NCBI GenBank assembly: GCA_029098185.1
Contig: JAQXNV010000043.1
Location: forward strand, 33,105-97,104
Source: Oscillospiraceae bacterium
GTDB taxonomy: Bacteria; Bacillota; Clostridia; Oscillospirales; Acutalibacteraceae
Length of the DNA stretch: 64,000 nucleotides
Direction: 5' to 3'
Below the pieces are notes generated by a model that worked only from the letters and a program-made list of their open reading frames with translations, had not been told where the DNA came from and did no database searches. Every line of letters starts with the position of its first letter. Positions within the stretch are counted from its first letter, which is position 1. Position numbers and translations under genes: made by a program. Shown here in pieces: positions 8,847 to 19,029 of the stretch.

Positions 8847-11465
8847 TTGGCAGGAAAACATACAAAAAAAGCAGCTCAGCAAAAATCAGCGCCAAAGTCG
8901 GCCCCAAAAAGCCGGAAGCCCGCCCGGGCGTCCACCACCCGGCCGCGGGATGTGGAATCTTTGCGCCGCCGCAATCAGATCACAGCCATCATCCTCTTTG
9001 CCGTAGCGGTGGTGCTGTTGTTCCTCGTCTTTATCCGGGGAGAGTCGGTCTGGATGTGGGTCCATGATTTTATCCTGGGGATGTTCGGCTATCTCAGCAT
9101 CGTTTTGCCCGTATTGCTGGGGTATATCGCCGTCACCATCGCCATGGGACGCTCTTCCAAGCCAAGGACCGTGGGACGCACCATTTTGATCTTTGTCACC
9201 GTGGCGCTGGCCTGTTCGGTGGCGTATATCTTCCAGCACGGCGATGTACAGCACGGCCAGAACTTCTTCCAGAACCTGGGAGATCTATACGTTCTGGGCA
9301 TGGAAAATCAGAGCGCCGGCCTGTTCAGCGGACTCATCGGCATTCCCTTTGTGGCGCTGATGGGCGTGACGGGGGCAAAGATCGTGTCTATCGTGGCGCT
9401 GATCGTTTCCCTGATGCTGCTGACGGGTACATCTCTGCTCCAGCTCTTCCACATGATCACAAAGCCGACCCGAAAAGCAGCGGAGGGGCTCAGTAATGCC
9501 AGGGAGCGCCGGGAAGAAAAACGGGCAGCCCGGCAGAGTGCGCCGCCTCCTGCGTTTGCCGGAGACGATCTGCTGGACATCCCTCTGGACGGAGAAGCAA
9601 AAGCGGCAGCTTCCCGCCGGAAGCTGGAAAACTTTAAGCGCGCCTTTGAAGAGGACGGTAAAGCTGCTCCGGAAAAGGAAGCAGAGACTCGGAGCACCAG
9701 AAAGCGTGACCGCCGTAACGACGTTACCGAGGAGCTGGATCCCATCGATATTCCCCTGCCCACAGAGCCTGCCCGGGGGACAGCGCGGAGCGGCATTCCT
9801 GGGCGGCAAACAGGAACAGAGCCGGAACTGGAAGATGCCGGGGCGGCGGCAGCGGCGGCCGCTTTTGTCAAGAAGATGCAGGAGAGCCAGTCTCAGGAGC
9901 TGGAGGCGGCAGCGGCGGAAGCGATCCCGATGCAGAAGGAAACGTACCGTTTTCCGCCTGTGGAGCTGCTCAAAGCCAGCCCTGTCACCAATCAAAAGGA
10001 CATCACCCGGGAACTGCAGAGCAACGGTCAAAAGCTGGTAGAAGTTTTAAAGAGCTTTGGCGTGCAGACACGGATCGTGGACATCAGCCGTGGCCCGGCA
10101 GTCACCCGGTACGAATTGCAGCCGGCCGCCGGTGTGAAGATCAGCAAGATCACCAATCTGGCCGACGACATCGCCATGAATCTGGCAGCTTCCGGCGTGC
10201 GGATCGAAGCGCCGATCCCCGGTAAGGCTGCTGTCGGCGTGGAGGTGCCAAACAAGAACGTCAGCGTCGTGAAGATGCGGGAGCTCATTGAGTCTGCTGC
10301 CTTCCAAAATGCCAAGAGTAAGCTGACAGTGGCGCTGGGACGGGATATTTCCGGCAAGATCACTCTGGCCGACCTTGCCAGGATGCCCCACCTGCTCATT
10401 GCCGGCGCCACCGGTTCCGGTAAATCGGTGTGCATCAACTCGCTCATCATCAGCCTGCTGTATAAAGCGTCGCCCGACGAGGTAAAGCTGCTGATGGTAG
10501 ACCCTAAAGTGGTGGAGCTGGGCATTTATAACGGCATTCCCCATCTGCTGGTGCCGGTAGTCACCGATCCCCGAAAGGCCGCCGGCGCCCTGGGCTGGGC
10601 CGTGACGGAGATGCTCAACCGCTACAAGACCTTTGCGGACAACAACGTCCGGGATCTTTCGGGCTACAACGAGATGGTGGGCGACGGCATGGTGCGGCAG
10701 GATGGTGTCAAGCTGGAGCCCATGCCCCAGATCGTCATCATCATCGACGAGCTGGCCGATCTGATGATGGCCGCCCCCAACGAGGTGGAGGATTCCATCT
10801 GCCGATTGGCCCAGATGGCCCGTGCTGCCGGAATGCACCTGGTCATTGCCACCCAGCGGCCGTCAGTCGATGTCATCACTGGCGTCATCAAGGCCAATAT
10901 TCCCAGCCGTATCGCCTTTGCCGTGTCGTCCCAGATCGACTCCCGCACGATCCTGGACGGTTCCGGCGCCGAAAAGCTCCTGGGCCGCGGCGATATGCTT
11001 TTTGCGCCGTCGGGCTCGCCGAAGCCCATGCGGGTGCAGGGCTGTTTTGTCGATGACAAAGAGGTGGAGCAGATCACCTCTTTTGTGAAGAAAAAGCATG
11101 AGACAGAATACGATAAGGCCGTCATTGAGGAGATCGAAAAGAATGCCGTGGAAAGCAAATCCGGCAAGGAAGAAGCATCCGACAGCACCGGCAGTACCGA
11201 TCCCATGATGCCGGAAGCCATCAAGTGCGTGGTGGAGGCGGGACAAGCCTCTACATCGCTGCTCCAGCGGCGGCTGCGGCTGGGCTATGCCCGTGCCGGT
11301 CGGCTCATCGATGAGATGGAGCAGATGGGCATCGTCGGCCCCCATGAAGGCTCTAAGCCGCGGCAAGTGCTGATGACGTACCAGCAATACCTGGAGATGC
11401 AGATGCAGCAAAACGGCGAAGGCAGCAGTCCGTCAACGGCTTCTGTCAACGAGCCGCTGGAATAA
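8847..11465 (+). CDS. ftsK: DNA translocase FtsK/SpoIIIE
   Basis: Membrane-anchored, ATP-driven DNA pump that clears chromosomes from the division or sporulation septum. The 872 residues comprise a basic N-terminus, about four membrane segments (roughly 45-190), an Ala/Glu/Arg-rich linker, and the motor domain with Walker [13 protein letters not shown] near 520, [13 protein letters not shown] as Walker B near 633 and the [11 protein letters not shown] motif. The C-terminal gamma domain ([20 protein letters not shown]...) reads KOPS/SRS-type DNA motifs. The start is TTG with AGGTGAT upstream. Adjacent to tepA as in Bacillus. Confidence 0.96.
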   Translation: MAGKHTKKAAQQKSAPKSAPKSRKPARASTTRPRDVESLRRRNQITAIILFAVAVVLLFLVFIRGESVWMWVHDFILGMFGYLSIVLPVLLGYIAVTIAMGRSSKPRTVGRTILIFVTVALACSVAYIFQHGDVQHGQNFFQNLGDLYVLGMENQSAGLFSGLIGIPFVALMGVTGAKIVSIVALIVSLMLLTGTSLLQLFHMITKPTRKAAEGLSNARERREEKRAARQSAPPPAFAGDDLLDIPLDGEAKAAASRRKLENFKRAFEEDGKAAPEKEAETRSTRKRDRRNDVTEELDPIDIPLPTEPARGTARSGIPGRQTGTEPELEDAGAAAAAAAFVKKMQESQSQELEAAAAEAIPMQKETYRFPPVELLKASPVTNQKDITRELQSNGQKLVEVLKSFGVQTRIVDISRGPAVTRYELQPAAGVKISKITNLADDIAMNLAASGVRIEAPIPGKAAVGVEVPNKNVSVVKMRELIESAAFQNAKSKLTVALGRDISGKITLADLARMPHLLIAGATGSGKSVCINSLIISLLYKASPDEVKLLMVDPKVVELGIYNGIPHLLVPVVTDPRKAAGALGWAVTEMLNRYKTFADNNVRDLSGYNEMVGDGMVRQDGVKLEPMPQIVIIIDELADLMMAAPNEVEDSICRLAQMARAAGMHLVIATQRPSVDVITGVIKANIPSRIAFAVSSQIDSRTILDGSGAEKLLGRGDMLFAPSGSPKPMRVQGCFVDDKEVEQITSFVKKKHETEYDKAVIEEIEKNAVESKSGKEEASDSTGSTDPMMPEAIKCVVEAGQASTSLLQRRLRLGYARAGRLIDEMEQMGIVGPHEGSKPRQVLMTYQQYLEMQMQQNGEGSSPSTASVNEPLE

Positions 11466-11477
11466 AGGAGGAGGAAA

Positions 11478-13409
11478 ATGGCCTTTTTACCGATTACAAA
11501 ACAGGAGATCGAAGCGCTGGGCTGGGATGCGCCGGACTTTGTCGTGGTGACGGGGGATGCCTATGTGGATCACCCTACCTTTGGCACGGCGATCATTTCC
11601 CGGATCTTGGAGCACTATGGCTACAAGGTGGCCATCCTGGCCCAGCCGGACTGGCACAGTGACCGGGATTTTACCCGGTTTGGCCGGCCGCGGCTGGGAT
11701 TCATGGTGTCCTCCGGCAATATCGACTCCATGGTGGCCCACTATACCGCCGCTAGGAAAAAGCGAAGTGACGACGCTTATTCTGCCGGGCGCAAAGCCGG
11801 CAAGCGGCCCGACCGGGCAGTCATCGTCTACACCAGGAAGATCAAGGAGATCTATCCCGACTGCCCGGTCATCATCGGCGGACTGGAAGCGTCTTTGCGC
11901 CGGTTTGCCCACTACGATTACTGGGATGACTGCGTAAAGCCGTCCATTTTGCTGGAATCCGGCGCCGATCTGCTGTCCTACGGCATGGGAGAAAAGCAGA
12001 CGCTGGAGATCGCCGCCCGGTTAAACGACGGCGAGCCGATCTCCGCCCTGACAGATATCCGGGGCACCTGTTATGCCATCCCGACCAGCCAGTATCAGCC
12101 GGGCCCGGCGGTGGACTGTCCCAGCTATGAGCAGGTGTGCAGATCGAAGCGGGAATACGCCATCTCCTGCCGAAAACAGCAGGACGAGCAGGACGCTGTC
12201 ATTGGCCGCAAGGTCATCCAGAAGCACGGCAATGTCATCGTTGTCCAGAACCCGCCCATGCCCATGCTCGACCAGCAGGAGCTGGACGCTGTTTACGAGC
12301 TGCCCTACGAGCGGACCTATCATCCCGTCTACGAAAAGGAAGGGGGCGTGCCGGCGATTCAGGAGGTGGAGTTTTCCATCACCCACAACCGGGGGTGCTT
12401 TGGCGCCTGTAATTTCTGCTCCATTGCCTTTCACCAGGGCAGGATGATCACATCCCGCAGTGAGGAATCCATTTTGCGGGAGGCAAAGCTGCTGACAGAA
12501 AAGCCCAACTTTAAAGGGTACATTCATGACGTAGGCGGCCCCACGGCCAATTTCCGGACCTGTGCCTGTAAAAAGCAGGCAAAGCACGGACTGTGCAAGG
12601 ACCGGAAATGTCTTGCGCCGACGCCCTGCAAAGCACTGCAGGTGGACCACACAGAATATCTGGATATTCTGCGAAAGCTGCGCGCGCTGCCAAAGGTGAA
12701 GAAGGTCTTTATCCGTTCCGGCATCCGATACGATTATCTCATGGAGGACAAGGATGACACCTTCTTCCGGGAATTGGTGGAGCATCACGTCAGCGGCCAG
12801 CTAAAGGTAGCGCCGGAGCATTGCTCGGCCGCCGTGCTGGACAAGATGGGCAAGCCCCACATCCAGGCCTATAAAGCGTTCCAGAAGCGGTTTTTTGCGA
12901 TCACCAAATCGGTGGGTAAGGAGCAGTATCTGGTGCCGTACCTGATGTCGTCCCACCCGGGCAGTACGTTGAAGGACGCCGTGGAGCTGGCCCTATTCTT
13001 AAAAGAAGAAAACCTGCGTCCGGAGCAGGTCCAGGATTTTTATCCCACGCCGGGGACCATCTCCACCTGTATGTTTTATACCGAACTGGACCCCTATACG
13101 CTGGAACCGGTATTTGTGCCGAAAACGGCAAAGGAAAAGGCCATGCAGCGGGCATTGCTCCAATATTTTAACCCGAAGAACCAGAAGCTGGTCATCGAAG
13201 CGCTAAAGGCGGCGGGACGCACTGATCTGATCGGCAACAGTGAGCGCTGTCTTGTACGGCCGCTGCCGGGAACGCATTTGGGCCAGAAGGAGCGCAGGCA
13301 AAACAGTAAAAACGCTGTCAGCGCCAAAGGAAAGGGAAAACGCACATGGAACGGCAACGAAAAACGCCACGCCGCGCCAAAGTCTCGTGGAAGCGGACGG
13401 CGGCCCTGA
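11478..13409 (+). CDS. YgiQ family radical SAM protein
   Basis: Member of the large YgiQ (UPF0313) radical SAM family; the reaction is not established. The N-terminal vitamin-B12-binding-like region begins with FVVVTGDAYVDHPTFGTAII. The radical SAM motif NRGCFGACNFCS (CxxxCxxC) is near residue 305, and a second Cys group (CACKKQAKHGLCKDRKC) near 360 is typical of this family. AAAGGAGGAGG precedes the ATG. The last 20 or so residues are a basic tail that overlaps the next gene by 64 bases, unusually long. Confidence 0.93.
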   Translation: MAFLPITKQEIEALGWDAPDFVVVTGDAYVDHPTFGTAIISRILEHYGYKVAILAQPDWHSDRDFTRFGRPRLGFMVSSGNIDSMVAHYTAARKKRSDDAYSAGRKAGKRPDRAVIVYTRKIKEIYPDCPVIIGGLEASLRRFAHYDYWDDCVKPSILLESGADLLSYGMGEKQTLEIAARLNDGEPISALTDIRGTCYAIPTSQYQPGPAVDCPSYEQVCRSKREYAISCRKQQDEQDAVIGRKVIQKHGNVIVVQNPPMPMLDQQELDAVYELPYERTYHPVYEKEGGVPAIQEVEFSITHNRGCFGACNFCSIAFHQGRMITSRSEESILREAKLLTEKPNFKGYIHDVGGPTANFRTCACKKQAKHGLCKDRKCLAPTPCKALQVDHTEYLDILRKLRALPKVKKVFIRSGIRYDYLMEDKDDTFFRELVEHHVSGQLKVAPEHCSAAVLDKMGKPHIQAYKAFQKRFFAITKSVGKEQYLVPYLMSSHPGSTLKDAVELALFLKEENLRPEQVQDFYPTPGTISTCMFYTELDPYTLEPVFVPKTAKEKAMQRALLQYFNPKNQKLVIEALKAAGRTDLIGNSERCLVRPLPGTHLGQKERRQNSKNAVSAKGKGKRTWNGNEKRHAAPKSRGSGRRP

Positions 13410-14302
13410 TCTTGGCAGCAGTCTGTGTCATCGGTTCGCTGGCCATCACCGTGACCGGGACATGGAAGCAGGTCTATGGCTTTTTTGGCCTGACCGAATT
13501 GGGCGATGAAGCGGAAAGCGCGCCTTTTTCGCTCCATGTCCTGGACGTGGGAAAGGCTGATGCGCTCCTTGTCTGCTGCGGCGACAGCCGGATGCTGGTA
13601 GACTGCGGCCGCAGTCCCGATGGGGATGCCGTTGCCCTGTACCTGCAAAAGCGGGGCATCTCCCATTTGGATTATGCCATCTGTACCCATCCCGACAGCG
13701 ACCATGTGGGCGGTTATGGCACGCTGCTGCAAAAGGTCAGCGTAAACAGCTTTTTCGCGCCGCCCCTCGATGAAAACTTGACAAAAGATAACGAAGTGTA
13801 CAAGTCCCTGCTGGAGGTACTGGACGAAAAGCAGGTGCTGCGGAAAACCATGCGCTCCGGCGACACCTTTTCCCTAGGACAAGCGTTTGTGCAGGTGCTG
13901 TGGCCTCAGGAGGCCATGGACAGTACCAACGACAGCTCTCTGGTGCTGAGGATCACCTATGGCGACACCCGATTTTTGCTCATGGGCGACGCCGGGGAGA
14001 AAGTGGAAGCGCAGCTTTTGTCCAGCGGGGAGGACCTCAGGGCCGATGTGCTAAAAGTCGGCCACCACGGCAGTAAGACCGCCAGCACAGACGCATTTTT
14101 AGAAGCGGTATCGCCGCAGTATGGCGTGATCTCCGTAGGCGAGGACCGCAATCAGCTGCCAAAGGACGAAACGCTCCGGCGGCTGGAAAAGCATCAGATC
14201 ATCACCTGCCGCACGGATCTGGACGGTGACGTACTGTTTCTCAGCGATGGCAAAACGATCACCGCGAAAACACAATATGACGCCGGCGCTTTGGCCGGAT
14301 AG
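13346..14302 (+). CDS. ComEC/Rec2-like metallo-beta-lactamase-fold hydrolase
   Basis: An exported or membrane-anchored metal-dependent hydrolase resembling the soluble C-terminal domain of ComEC, a family proposed to act as nuclease or phosphodiesterase. Residues 1-45 are a basic stretch plus one signal-anchor helix (ALILAAVCVIGSLAITVTG). The fold starts at LHVLDVGKADALLV; the metal motif THPDSDHVGG is near residue 115, followed by LLMGDAGE and LKVGHHGS. The start lies inside ygiQ with AAAGGAAAGGG upstream. The DUF3006 gene follows after 11 bases, a common pairing in Firmicutes. Confidence 0.88.
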   Translation: MERQRKTPRRAKVSWKRTAALILAAVCVIGSLAITVTGTWKQVYGFFGLTELGDEAESAPFSLHVLDVGKADALLVCCGDSRMLVDCGRSPDGDAVALYLQKRGISHLDYAICTHPDSDHVGGYGTLLQKVSVNSFFAPPLDENLTKDNEVYKSLLEVLDEKQVLRKTMRSGDTFSLGQAFVQVLWPQEAMDSTNDSSLVLRITYGDTRFLLMGDAGEKVEAQLLSSGEDLRADVLKVGHHGSKTASTDAFLEAVSPQYGVISVGEDRNQLPKDETLRRLEKHQIITCRTDLDGDVLFLSDGKTITAKTQYDAGALAG

Positions 14303-14313
14303 GAGGAATCATC

Positions 14314-14565
14314 ATGGCAAAAACGATGAGCATCGACCGGTTTGAAGGCGGCTACGCCATTTGCGAGCCCCTGACAGACGGAAAGCCCAAAAAGAAAAAA
14401 GAGCAGCACTATTACGGCATCGACATCACAGAACTGCCACAAGGCGCAAAGGAAGGGGATGTGCTGGTCATCGGTGACGACGGCACGTTGACCCTGGACG
14501 AAGCAGCCACAAAATCTCGCCGGGAAAAGCTGCAAAAGCTGCAAAAAAGCGTCTGGGAGGACTAG
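14314..14565 (+). CDS. DUF3006 domain-containing protein
   Basis: An 83-residue protein beginning SIDRFEGGYAICEP, the hallmark of DUF3006, followed by a lysine-rich insert and GDVLVIGDDGTLTLD. A small beta-rich fold is expected; function unknown. AGGAGG lies seven bases before the ATG. It is the last gene of the tepA-ftsK-ygiQ-MBL string and is followed by a terminator. Its repeated placement beside ComEC-like hydrolases suggests a shared role, but that is inference. Confidence 0.85.
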   Translation: MAKTMSIDRFEGGYAICEPLTDGKPKKKKEQHYYGIDITELPQGAKEGDVLVIGDDGTLTLDEAATKSRREKLQKLQKSVWED

Positions 14566-14578
14566 TTCCGGACAAAAG

Positions 14579-14608
14579 AAAAAGCCTGCGCAAAGCAGGC
14601 TTTTTTTG
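14579..14608 (+). terminator. Terminator after the DUF3006 gene
   Basis: AAAGCCTGC-GCAAA-GCAGGCTTTTTTT; it lies between convergent genes (argS is on the other strand) and may serve both. Confidence 0.85.
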
Positions 14609-14624
14609 ATGCTGTTTTCGATGC

Positions 14625-16319
14625 TTACATCTTCTCCGGTGTGGAGATCTTAAACATGGTCAGCACGTTGCAGATGACCGTAGAGGTGGCGTCGCACAGA
14701 GCCATTCTGGCAGCAGTCAGATGCGGGTCGTCCCCCTTGACCCGGCAGGCGTCGTAGAACTTGTGGAACAGCGTTGCCAGCTCGATGACGTAGCGGGTGA
14801 GGACAGACGGGTTGTAGTCCTTGGCAGATAGGATGATCTGGTCGGTGTAGGCGGCCAGGTGGCGCATCAGCTCGATCTCTGCCGGAGCAGTCAGCAGCGC
14901 AAGCTCCTCATCGGTGCAGGGACGCAGATGGATGCCGTCCTGTGCCAGCGCACGGAAGATGCTGCAAATTCTGGCCCGAGCGTACTGGACGTAGTAGACC
15001 GGGTTCTGGGCGTCCTCCTTCACAGCCAGGTCCAGATCGAATTCCATCTGGGTGTTGGCTTCCCGCATAGTAAAGAAGAACCGGGCGGAATCCACCGGGA
15101 CTTCCTCTAACAGGTCGCCTAATTGGATGGCCTTGCCGGTCCGCTTGCTCATGCGTACCACTTCACCGTCCTGTACCAGCCGGACCAACTGCATCAGGAT
15201 CACGTCCAGCTTATCGCCGTCCAATCCCACAGCGTTCATGGCGCCCTTCATCCGGGCAACGTGACCGTGGTGGTCGGCGCCCCAAATGTCGATGCACCGG
15301 GAAAAGCCCCGCTTTTGGAACTTGTTCCGGTGATAGGCGATGTCGGCGGCAAAGTAGGTGGGATTGCCGTTTTGGCGCACCAGGACATCATCCTTTTCCG
15401 CGCCGTACGCCGTGGCCTTGTACCAGAGAGCGCCTTCCTTTTCGTAGGTCATGCCCCGGCCCTTGAGGATCTGGATCGTTTCGGCCACTTCGCCGTTCTG
15501 GTGCAGCTCGCTCTCCAGGAACCACTTGTCGTAGGTGATGCGGTACTTGTTTAAGTCAGACTGCATCTTCTCGATATTCTTTGGCAGGGCATAGCCCACC
15601 AGTGCCCGCTTGCGGACATCCTCGTTGGTGTGGAGGAATTCCTCGCCGTAGATGGTGGCAAATTCGGCGGCGCGCTCTTTAATATCCTCGCCCTGATAGC
15701 CGTCCTCCGGGAAGGGAACAGCATCCTCGCCCTGGTAGATCTGGAGATAGCGGGCGTTTAAGGAGTTGGCGAATTTCTCGATCTGGTTGCCGGCGTCATT
15801 GACGTAAAATTCCCGCCATACGTTGTAGCCTGCGGCATCCAGCACGGCGGAGAGACAGTCGCCCAGGGCGCCGCCTCTGGCATTGCCCATGTGCATGGGG
15901 CCGGTGGGGTTGGCGGAGACGAATTCCACCATGACCTTTTCGCCTTTGCCGTAGTCGCTGCGACCGTAGTCCTTGCCCAGTTTTTGAATATCCTGCATCA
16001 CGTCGATGTAGAACCGCTGGTCGAGGAAAAAGTTGATAAAGCCCGGACCGGCGATGGCAAAGCGATTGAGGTAGGTGCCGGAAAGATCCAGGTGATCGGT
16101 GATGGCTTCGGCGATCTTCCGAGGGGCCTGATGGAACGATTTGGCCGAGACCATAGCCAGGTTGGTGGCATAGTCGCCGTGGGTGTGGTCGGCAGGCACC
16201 TCGATGGCGAAATCGGGAATGGCGCATTCGGGCAGATCGCCTGCGGCCATGGCAGCGTTAGCGGCGTCGATGAGACGCTGCTTGAGCTGCTCGGTAGCTT
16301 GATGAACGAGTTTTGACAT
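14625..16319 (-). CDS. argS: Arginine--tRNA ligase
   Basis: Charges tRNA-Arg in the cytoplasm; class I synthetase. 564 residues, normal for the family. The N-terminal Add1 domain covers about 1-110, the HIGH-like signature appears as GPMHMGNARGGALGD near 140, and the KMSK loop as VVRMSKRTGKAIQLGDLL near 400. The C-terminal anticodon-binding helical domain (DALR) holds VQYARARICSI. The reverse strand shows GGAGGAT before the ATG. Last gene of ddl-murI-DUF1934-argS; I see no T-box leader in front of it. Confidence 0.97.
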   Translation of the reverse strand: MSKLVHQATEQLKQRLIDAANAAMAAGDLPECAIPDFAIEVPADHTHGDYATNLAMVSAKSFHQAPRKIAEAITDHLDLSGTYLNRFAIAGPGFINFFLDQRFYIDVMQDIQKLGKDYGRSDYGKGEKVMVEFVSANPTGPMHMGNARGGALGDCLSAVLDAAGYNVWREFYVNDAGNQIEKFANSLNARYLQIYQGEDAVPFPEDGYQGEDIKERAAEFATIYGEEFLHTNEDVRKRALVGYALPKNIEKMQSDLNKYRITYDKWFLESELHQNGEVAETIQILKGRGMTYEKEGALWYKATAYGAEKDDVLVRQNGNPTYFAADIAYHRNKFQKRGFSRCIDIWGADHHGHVARMKGAMNAVGLDGDKLDVILMQLVRLVQDGEVVRMSKRTGKAIQLGDLLEEVPVDSARFFFTMREANTQMEFDLDLAVKEDAQNPVYYVQYARARICSIFRALAQDGIHLRPCTDEELALLTAPAEIELMRHLAAYTDQIILSAKDYNPSVLTRYVIELATLFHKFYDACRVKGDDPHLTAARMALCDATSTVICNVLTMFKISTPEKM

Positions 16320-16331
16320 GGAGATCCTCCT

Positions 16332-16796
16332 TTATGCTTCGGCGATGGGTTGGTCATCGCCGGCTTCTTTGATCTTGATGGTGATGGCGTTGATGCTGGA
16401 CAGATTGGTGTTGACGTCCAGGGTATACTCCATCTCGATTGTCCCGCCGGTGTCGGTGAGCTGGTCGTCGATCCGGGAGGTGAACACGCCGAGGGTCAGG
16501 CAGCCAAAGGCCGTGCCGTACTGGCACAGATGACGCTTGCCCTGCTCCAGCACCAGATTGGTCCTGCCGTGCTGGGGCGTATTGCGGATCAGCGAAACGA
16601 TCTCATGGTCGCCGGTGGCGTCCACCTTCAGGGTCGAGGTCTGTTCCGTCTGATTTTCCTGTTCAAATTCCCGGTATACGATATACCGCTTGCCGTCCCG
16701 CAAAACGTAGGCGCCTTTGGTGGTCAGGGTGAATTCCTCCACCGTGTCCTCAATGCGTTGGCGGTTTGTGATTTCAATGAGATATTTTTCTTCCAT
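16332..16796 (-). CDS. DUF1934 (YwiB-like) beta-barrel protein
   Basis: A 154-residue protein of the DUF1934 family, predicted small lipocalin-like beta-barrel of unknown function (start EEKYLIEITNRQRI, core VLRDGKRYIVYREFE, end IEMEYTLDVN). In Bacillus the homologous ywiB is also next to argS, and here the two are 12 bases apart. The start abuts the murI stop with a weak ribosome binding site, suggesting translational coupling. Confidence 0.85.
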   Translation of the reverse strand: MEEKYLIEITNRQRIEDTVEEFTLTTKGAYVLRDGKRYIVYREFEQENQTEQTSTLKVDATGDHEIVSLIRNTPQHGRTNLVLEQGKRHLCQYGTAFGCLTLGVFTSRIDDQLTDTGGTIEMEYTLDVNTNLSSINAITIKIKEAGDDQPIAEA

Positions 16797-17645
16797 TTAT
16801 GCTTCACTTTCTGTTGTTTTAGCGTGGGCCTCCGCAAACTCCACGATGTCGATATAGCTGACGTTGTCGGTCACATCCCGGTCCAAAAACAGGGAGGCCG
16901 CCTTGGAAAAGCCCTCTGTACTGTCGCTGACGAAGAAGGAACATCGGCCCGTCTCGCCGCTTTCGCACAGGGCGTTTTCCTTGCGGAGCAGCTCCATGGC
17001 GCAGGCGGCAGTCTCCCGGCCGCTGTCGATAAGCACCACCTGCGGCCCCATGACCTGCTGGATGGTCTCCCGCAGAAGGGGATAGTGGGTGCAGCCCATG
17101 ATGAGGGTATCGACGCCGGCCTGTTTTAGCGGCGCCAGATAGCGCTCGGCCACCAGACGGGGAACGGGATTGTCCGGGTGGTAGAAATCGTTTTCCACCA
17201 GGGGGACAAAGAGGGGGCAGTCCTGCTCAAAGACAGAGAGATGTTTATCCAGGGCGTGGATGGCCCGGCGATAGGAGCCGCTGCGGATAGTGGCCGTTGT
17301 GCCGATGACGCCGATCTTGCCGTTGCGGGTAGCAAGGCAGGAGGCCAGCGCCGTGGGGCGCACCACGCCGGTATAGGGTACCGGGAGAGCATCGCCCAGC
17401 GCGCCGGCAACGGAGCTGACAGTGCCGCAGGCAGCGATGACCAGCTTAACATCCTTTGAGCGGAGAAAGGCCATATCCTGGGCGGCGTATTTTAAGATGG
17501 TCTCCCGGCTGCGGGTGCCATAAGGAACCCGGCCGGTGTCCCCAAAGTAGACGACGTTTTCCTGGGGCATGATGTTGAGGATTTCCCGCACGGCAGTCAG
17601 TCCGCCGAGGCCGGAATCGAAAACGCCGATGGGTCTGTTATCCAT
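16797..17645 (-). CDS. murI: Glutamate racemase
   Basis: Makes D-glutamate for peptidoglycan. PIGVFDSGLGGLTAVREI holds the first substrate loop; the two catalytic cysteines are in IAACGTVS (near 72) and IMGCTHYPLL (near 185). The track begins at a TTG inside ddl; the ATG at 17643-17645 gives a 282-residue protein with the conserved N-terminus and has GGAGGA upstream, though 13 bases away. It lies directly downstream of ddl, grouping two D-amino-acid wall precursor enzymes. Confidence 0.95.
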   Translation of the reverse strand: MDNRPIGVFDSGLGGLTAVREILNIMPQENVVYFGDTGRVPYGTRSRETILKYAAQDMAFLRSKDVKLVIAACGTVSSVAGALGDALPVPYTGVVRPTALASCLATRNGKIGVIGTTATIRSGSYRRAIHALDKHLSVFEQDCPLFVPLVENDFYHPDNPVPRLVAERYLAPLKQAGVDTLIMGCTHYPLLRETIQQVMGPQVVLIDSGRETAACAMELLRKENALCESGETGRCSFFVSDSTEGFSKAASLFLDRDVTDNVSYIDIVEFAEAHAKTTESEA

Positions 17646-17667
17646 AGTGAACGATCCATCCTCCAAA

Positions 17668-18738
17668 TTACTTTCTGGCAAAAGCCAGGTCGATCAGGGC
17701 GTCCAGCAGTTCTCCGTAGGGCAGCCCTGTTTTCTCCCACAGCTTGGGGTACATACTGATATTGGTAAAGCCGGGCATGGTGTTGAGCTCGTTGAGGAAG
17801 ATCTTCCCGTCGCTTTTGCGCACGAAGAAATCTACCCGGGCAAGGCCGCCGCAGCCGAGAGAACGGTAGGCGTAAACGGCGGTGCGGCGGATCTCCTCGG
17901 CGGTCTCCTCAGGAATCCGTGCCGGGAGGAAGAGCTGGGACGTACCGTTGATATATTTGTCCTCGTAGTCGTAGAAATCAGCGCTGGAGGCGATCTCGCC
18001 GACGATAGAGGCCTTTGGCTCCTCGTTGCCCAGAACGGCGCATTCTACCTCCTGGCCAAGGATCCCCTCCTCGATGACGATGCGGCTATCCTCGTGGGCA
18101 GCCTTTTGGATGGCGTCGTCCAGCTCTGCTTCACAGTGGACCTTGCTGACGCCCACAGAGGACCCGGCGTTGGCCGGCTTGACAAAGACCGGGTAGCCGC
18201 CGAGACGGCTGTCGATCTCCCGGCGGATCTCATCTTTTCGCTTGTCATAGTCCCGGCTATATAGCCACAGGAACTCTGCCTGGGGCACGCCGGCGGCCTC
18301 CAGCAGCGTGTTGGTGACGCTCTTGTCCATGCAGGCGGCAGAGGACAGCAGATCGCAGCCCACAAAGGGGATGCCGCTCAATTGCAGCAATCCCTGCAGC
18401 GTGCCGTCCTCGCCGTTTTTGCCGTGGAGCACCGGAAAGACCACATCTACCTTTTGGAGCGCAAAGCCGTCGTCCTGCCGGACAATGAGGCCGCGGGTGG
18501 AATGATCCGGGGAGAAAAAGGCGGTGCGATTGTCGGGATGCGATTCCCAGGAGCCGTCGGCGATCTGCTCGATGTCGCCGCAGAAGCGCAGCCAGCGGCC
18601 ATCTCCGGTGATGCCGATCATGATGACATCGTACCGGTCACGGGACAGGTGGCGCAGCACCGATGTGACAGACAGCAGAGAAACGTCGTGTTCCGAGGAC
18701 ACGCCGCCAAACAAAACGGCAACAGTTTTTTTATCCAT
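17668..18738 (-). CDS. ddl: D-alanine--D-alanine ligase
   Basis: ATP-grasp ligase joining two D-Ala for the peptidoglycan stem peptide. The 356 residues begin VAVLFGGVSSEHDVSL (N-terminal nucleophile/substrate loop); the ATP-grasp core shows PVFVKPANAGSSVGVSKV, and the metal-binding NELNTMPGFTNISMYPKLWE lies near 320. The length fits the longer Gram-positive Ddl group, which includes D-Ala-D-Lac enzymes; specificity cannot be read off with certainty. GGAGGG lies eight bases before the ATG. First gene of the ddl-murI-DUF1934-argS operon. Confidence 0.95.
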   Translation of the reverse strand: MDKKTVAVLFGGVSSEHDVSLLSVTSVLRHLSRDRYDVIMIGITGDGRWLRFCGDIEQIADGSWESHPDNRTAFFSPDHSTRGLIVRQDDGFALQKVDVVFPVLHGKNGEDGTLQGLLQLSGIPFVGCDLLSSAACMDKSVTNTLLEAAGVPQAEFLWLYSRDYDKRKDEIRREIDSRLGGYPVFVKPANAGSSVGVSKVHCEAELDDAIQKAAHEDSRIVIEEGILGQEVECAVLGNEEPKASIVGEIASSADFYDYEDKYINGTSQLFLPARIPEETAEEIRRTAVYAYRSLGCGGLARVDFFVRKSDGKIFLNELNTMPGFTNISMYPKLWEKTGLPYGELLDALIDLAFARK

Positions 18739-18807
18739 TCAAAAAACCCTCCATTTATTATCGGAATACAAACTGTGTTGCTTTTGATAGAAAGATTCTA
18801 AAGAATA

Positions 18808-18836
18808 ATCATAACACATCCCAACCAATGGCGCAA
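18808..18836 (-). promoter_or_regulatory. Predicted promoter of ddl-murI-DUF1934-argS
   Basis: On the reverse strand TTGCGC (18831-18836), 17-base spacer, TATGAT (18808-18813), about 70 bases before ddl. Confidence 0.55.
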
Positions 18837-18923
18837 CTTACAATTCCCGCAATTTTTGCACAAACGCAAAAGACGTTCCGCCGGCGCTTTAGGGAAAAGT
18901 CAGAAAAGAATCAAAACAAAAGG

Positions 18924-18952
18924 GTGACAAACAGCGCAAAATAGTGTATAAT
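18924..18952 (+). promoter_or_regulatory. Predicted promoter of the unrecognised 277-aa gene
   Basis: GTGACA (18924-18929), 17-base spacer, perfect TATAAT (18947-18952). A start near 18959 would leave the track's ATG at 18964 practically leaderless, supporting the TTG start at 19030. Confidence 0.65.
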
Positions 18953-19029
18953 GACTGGTAATCATGGAAAGCAATCGGGCAAAGGCGCCCGGATTTTTTG
19001 AAAAGGATAGACAGAGCGGAGGAATCATT

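Noticed and set aside
18964-19029. ATG start at 18964 for the 277-residue protein
   Set aside because: It lies about 5 bases after the predicted transcription start and has no ribosome binding site; the TTG at 19030 does.
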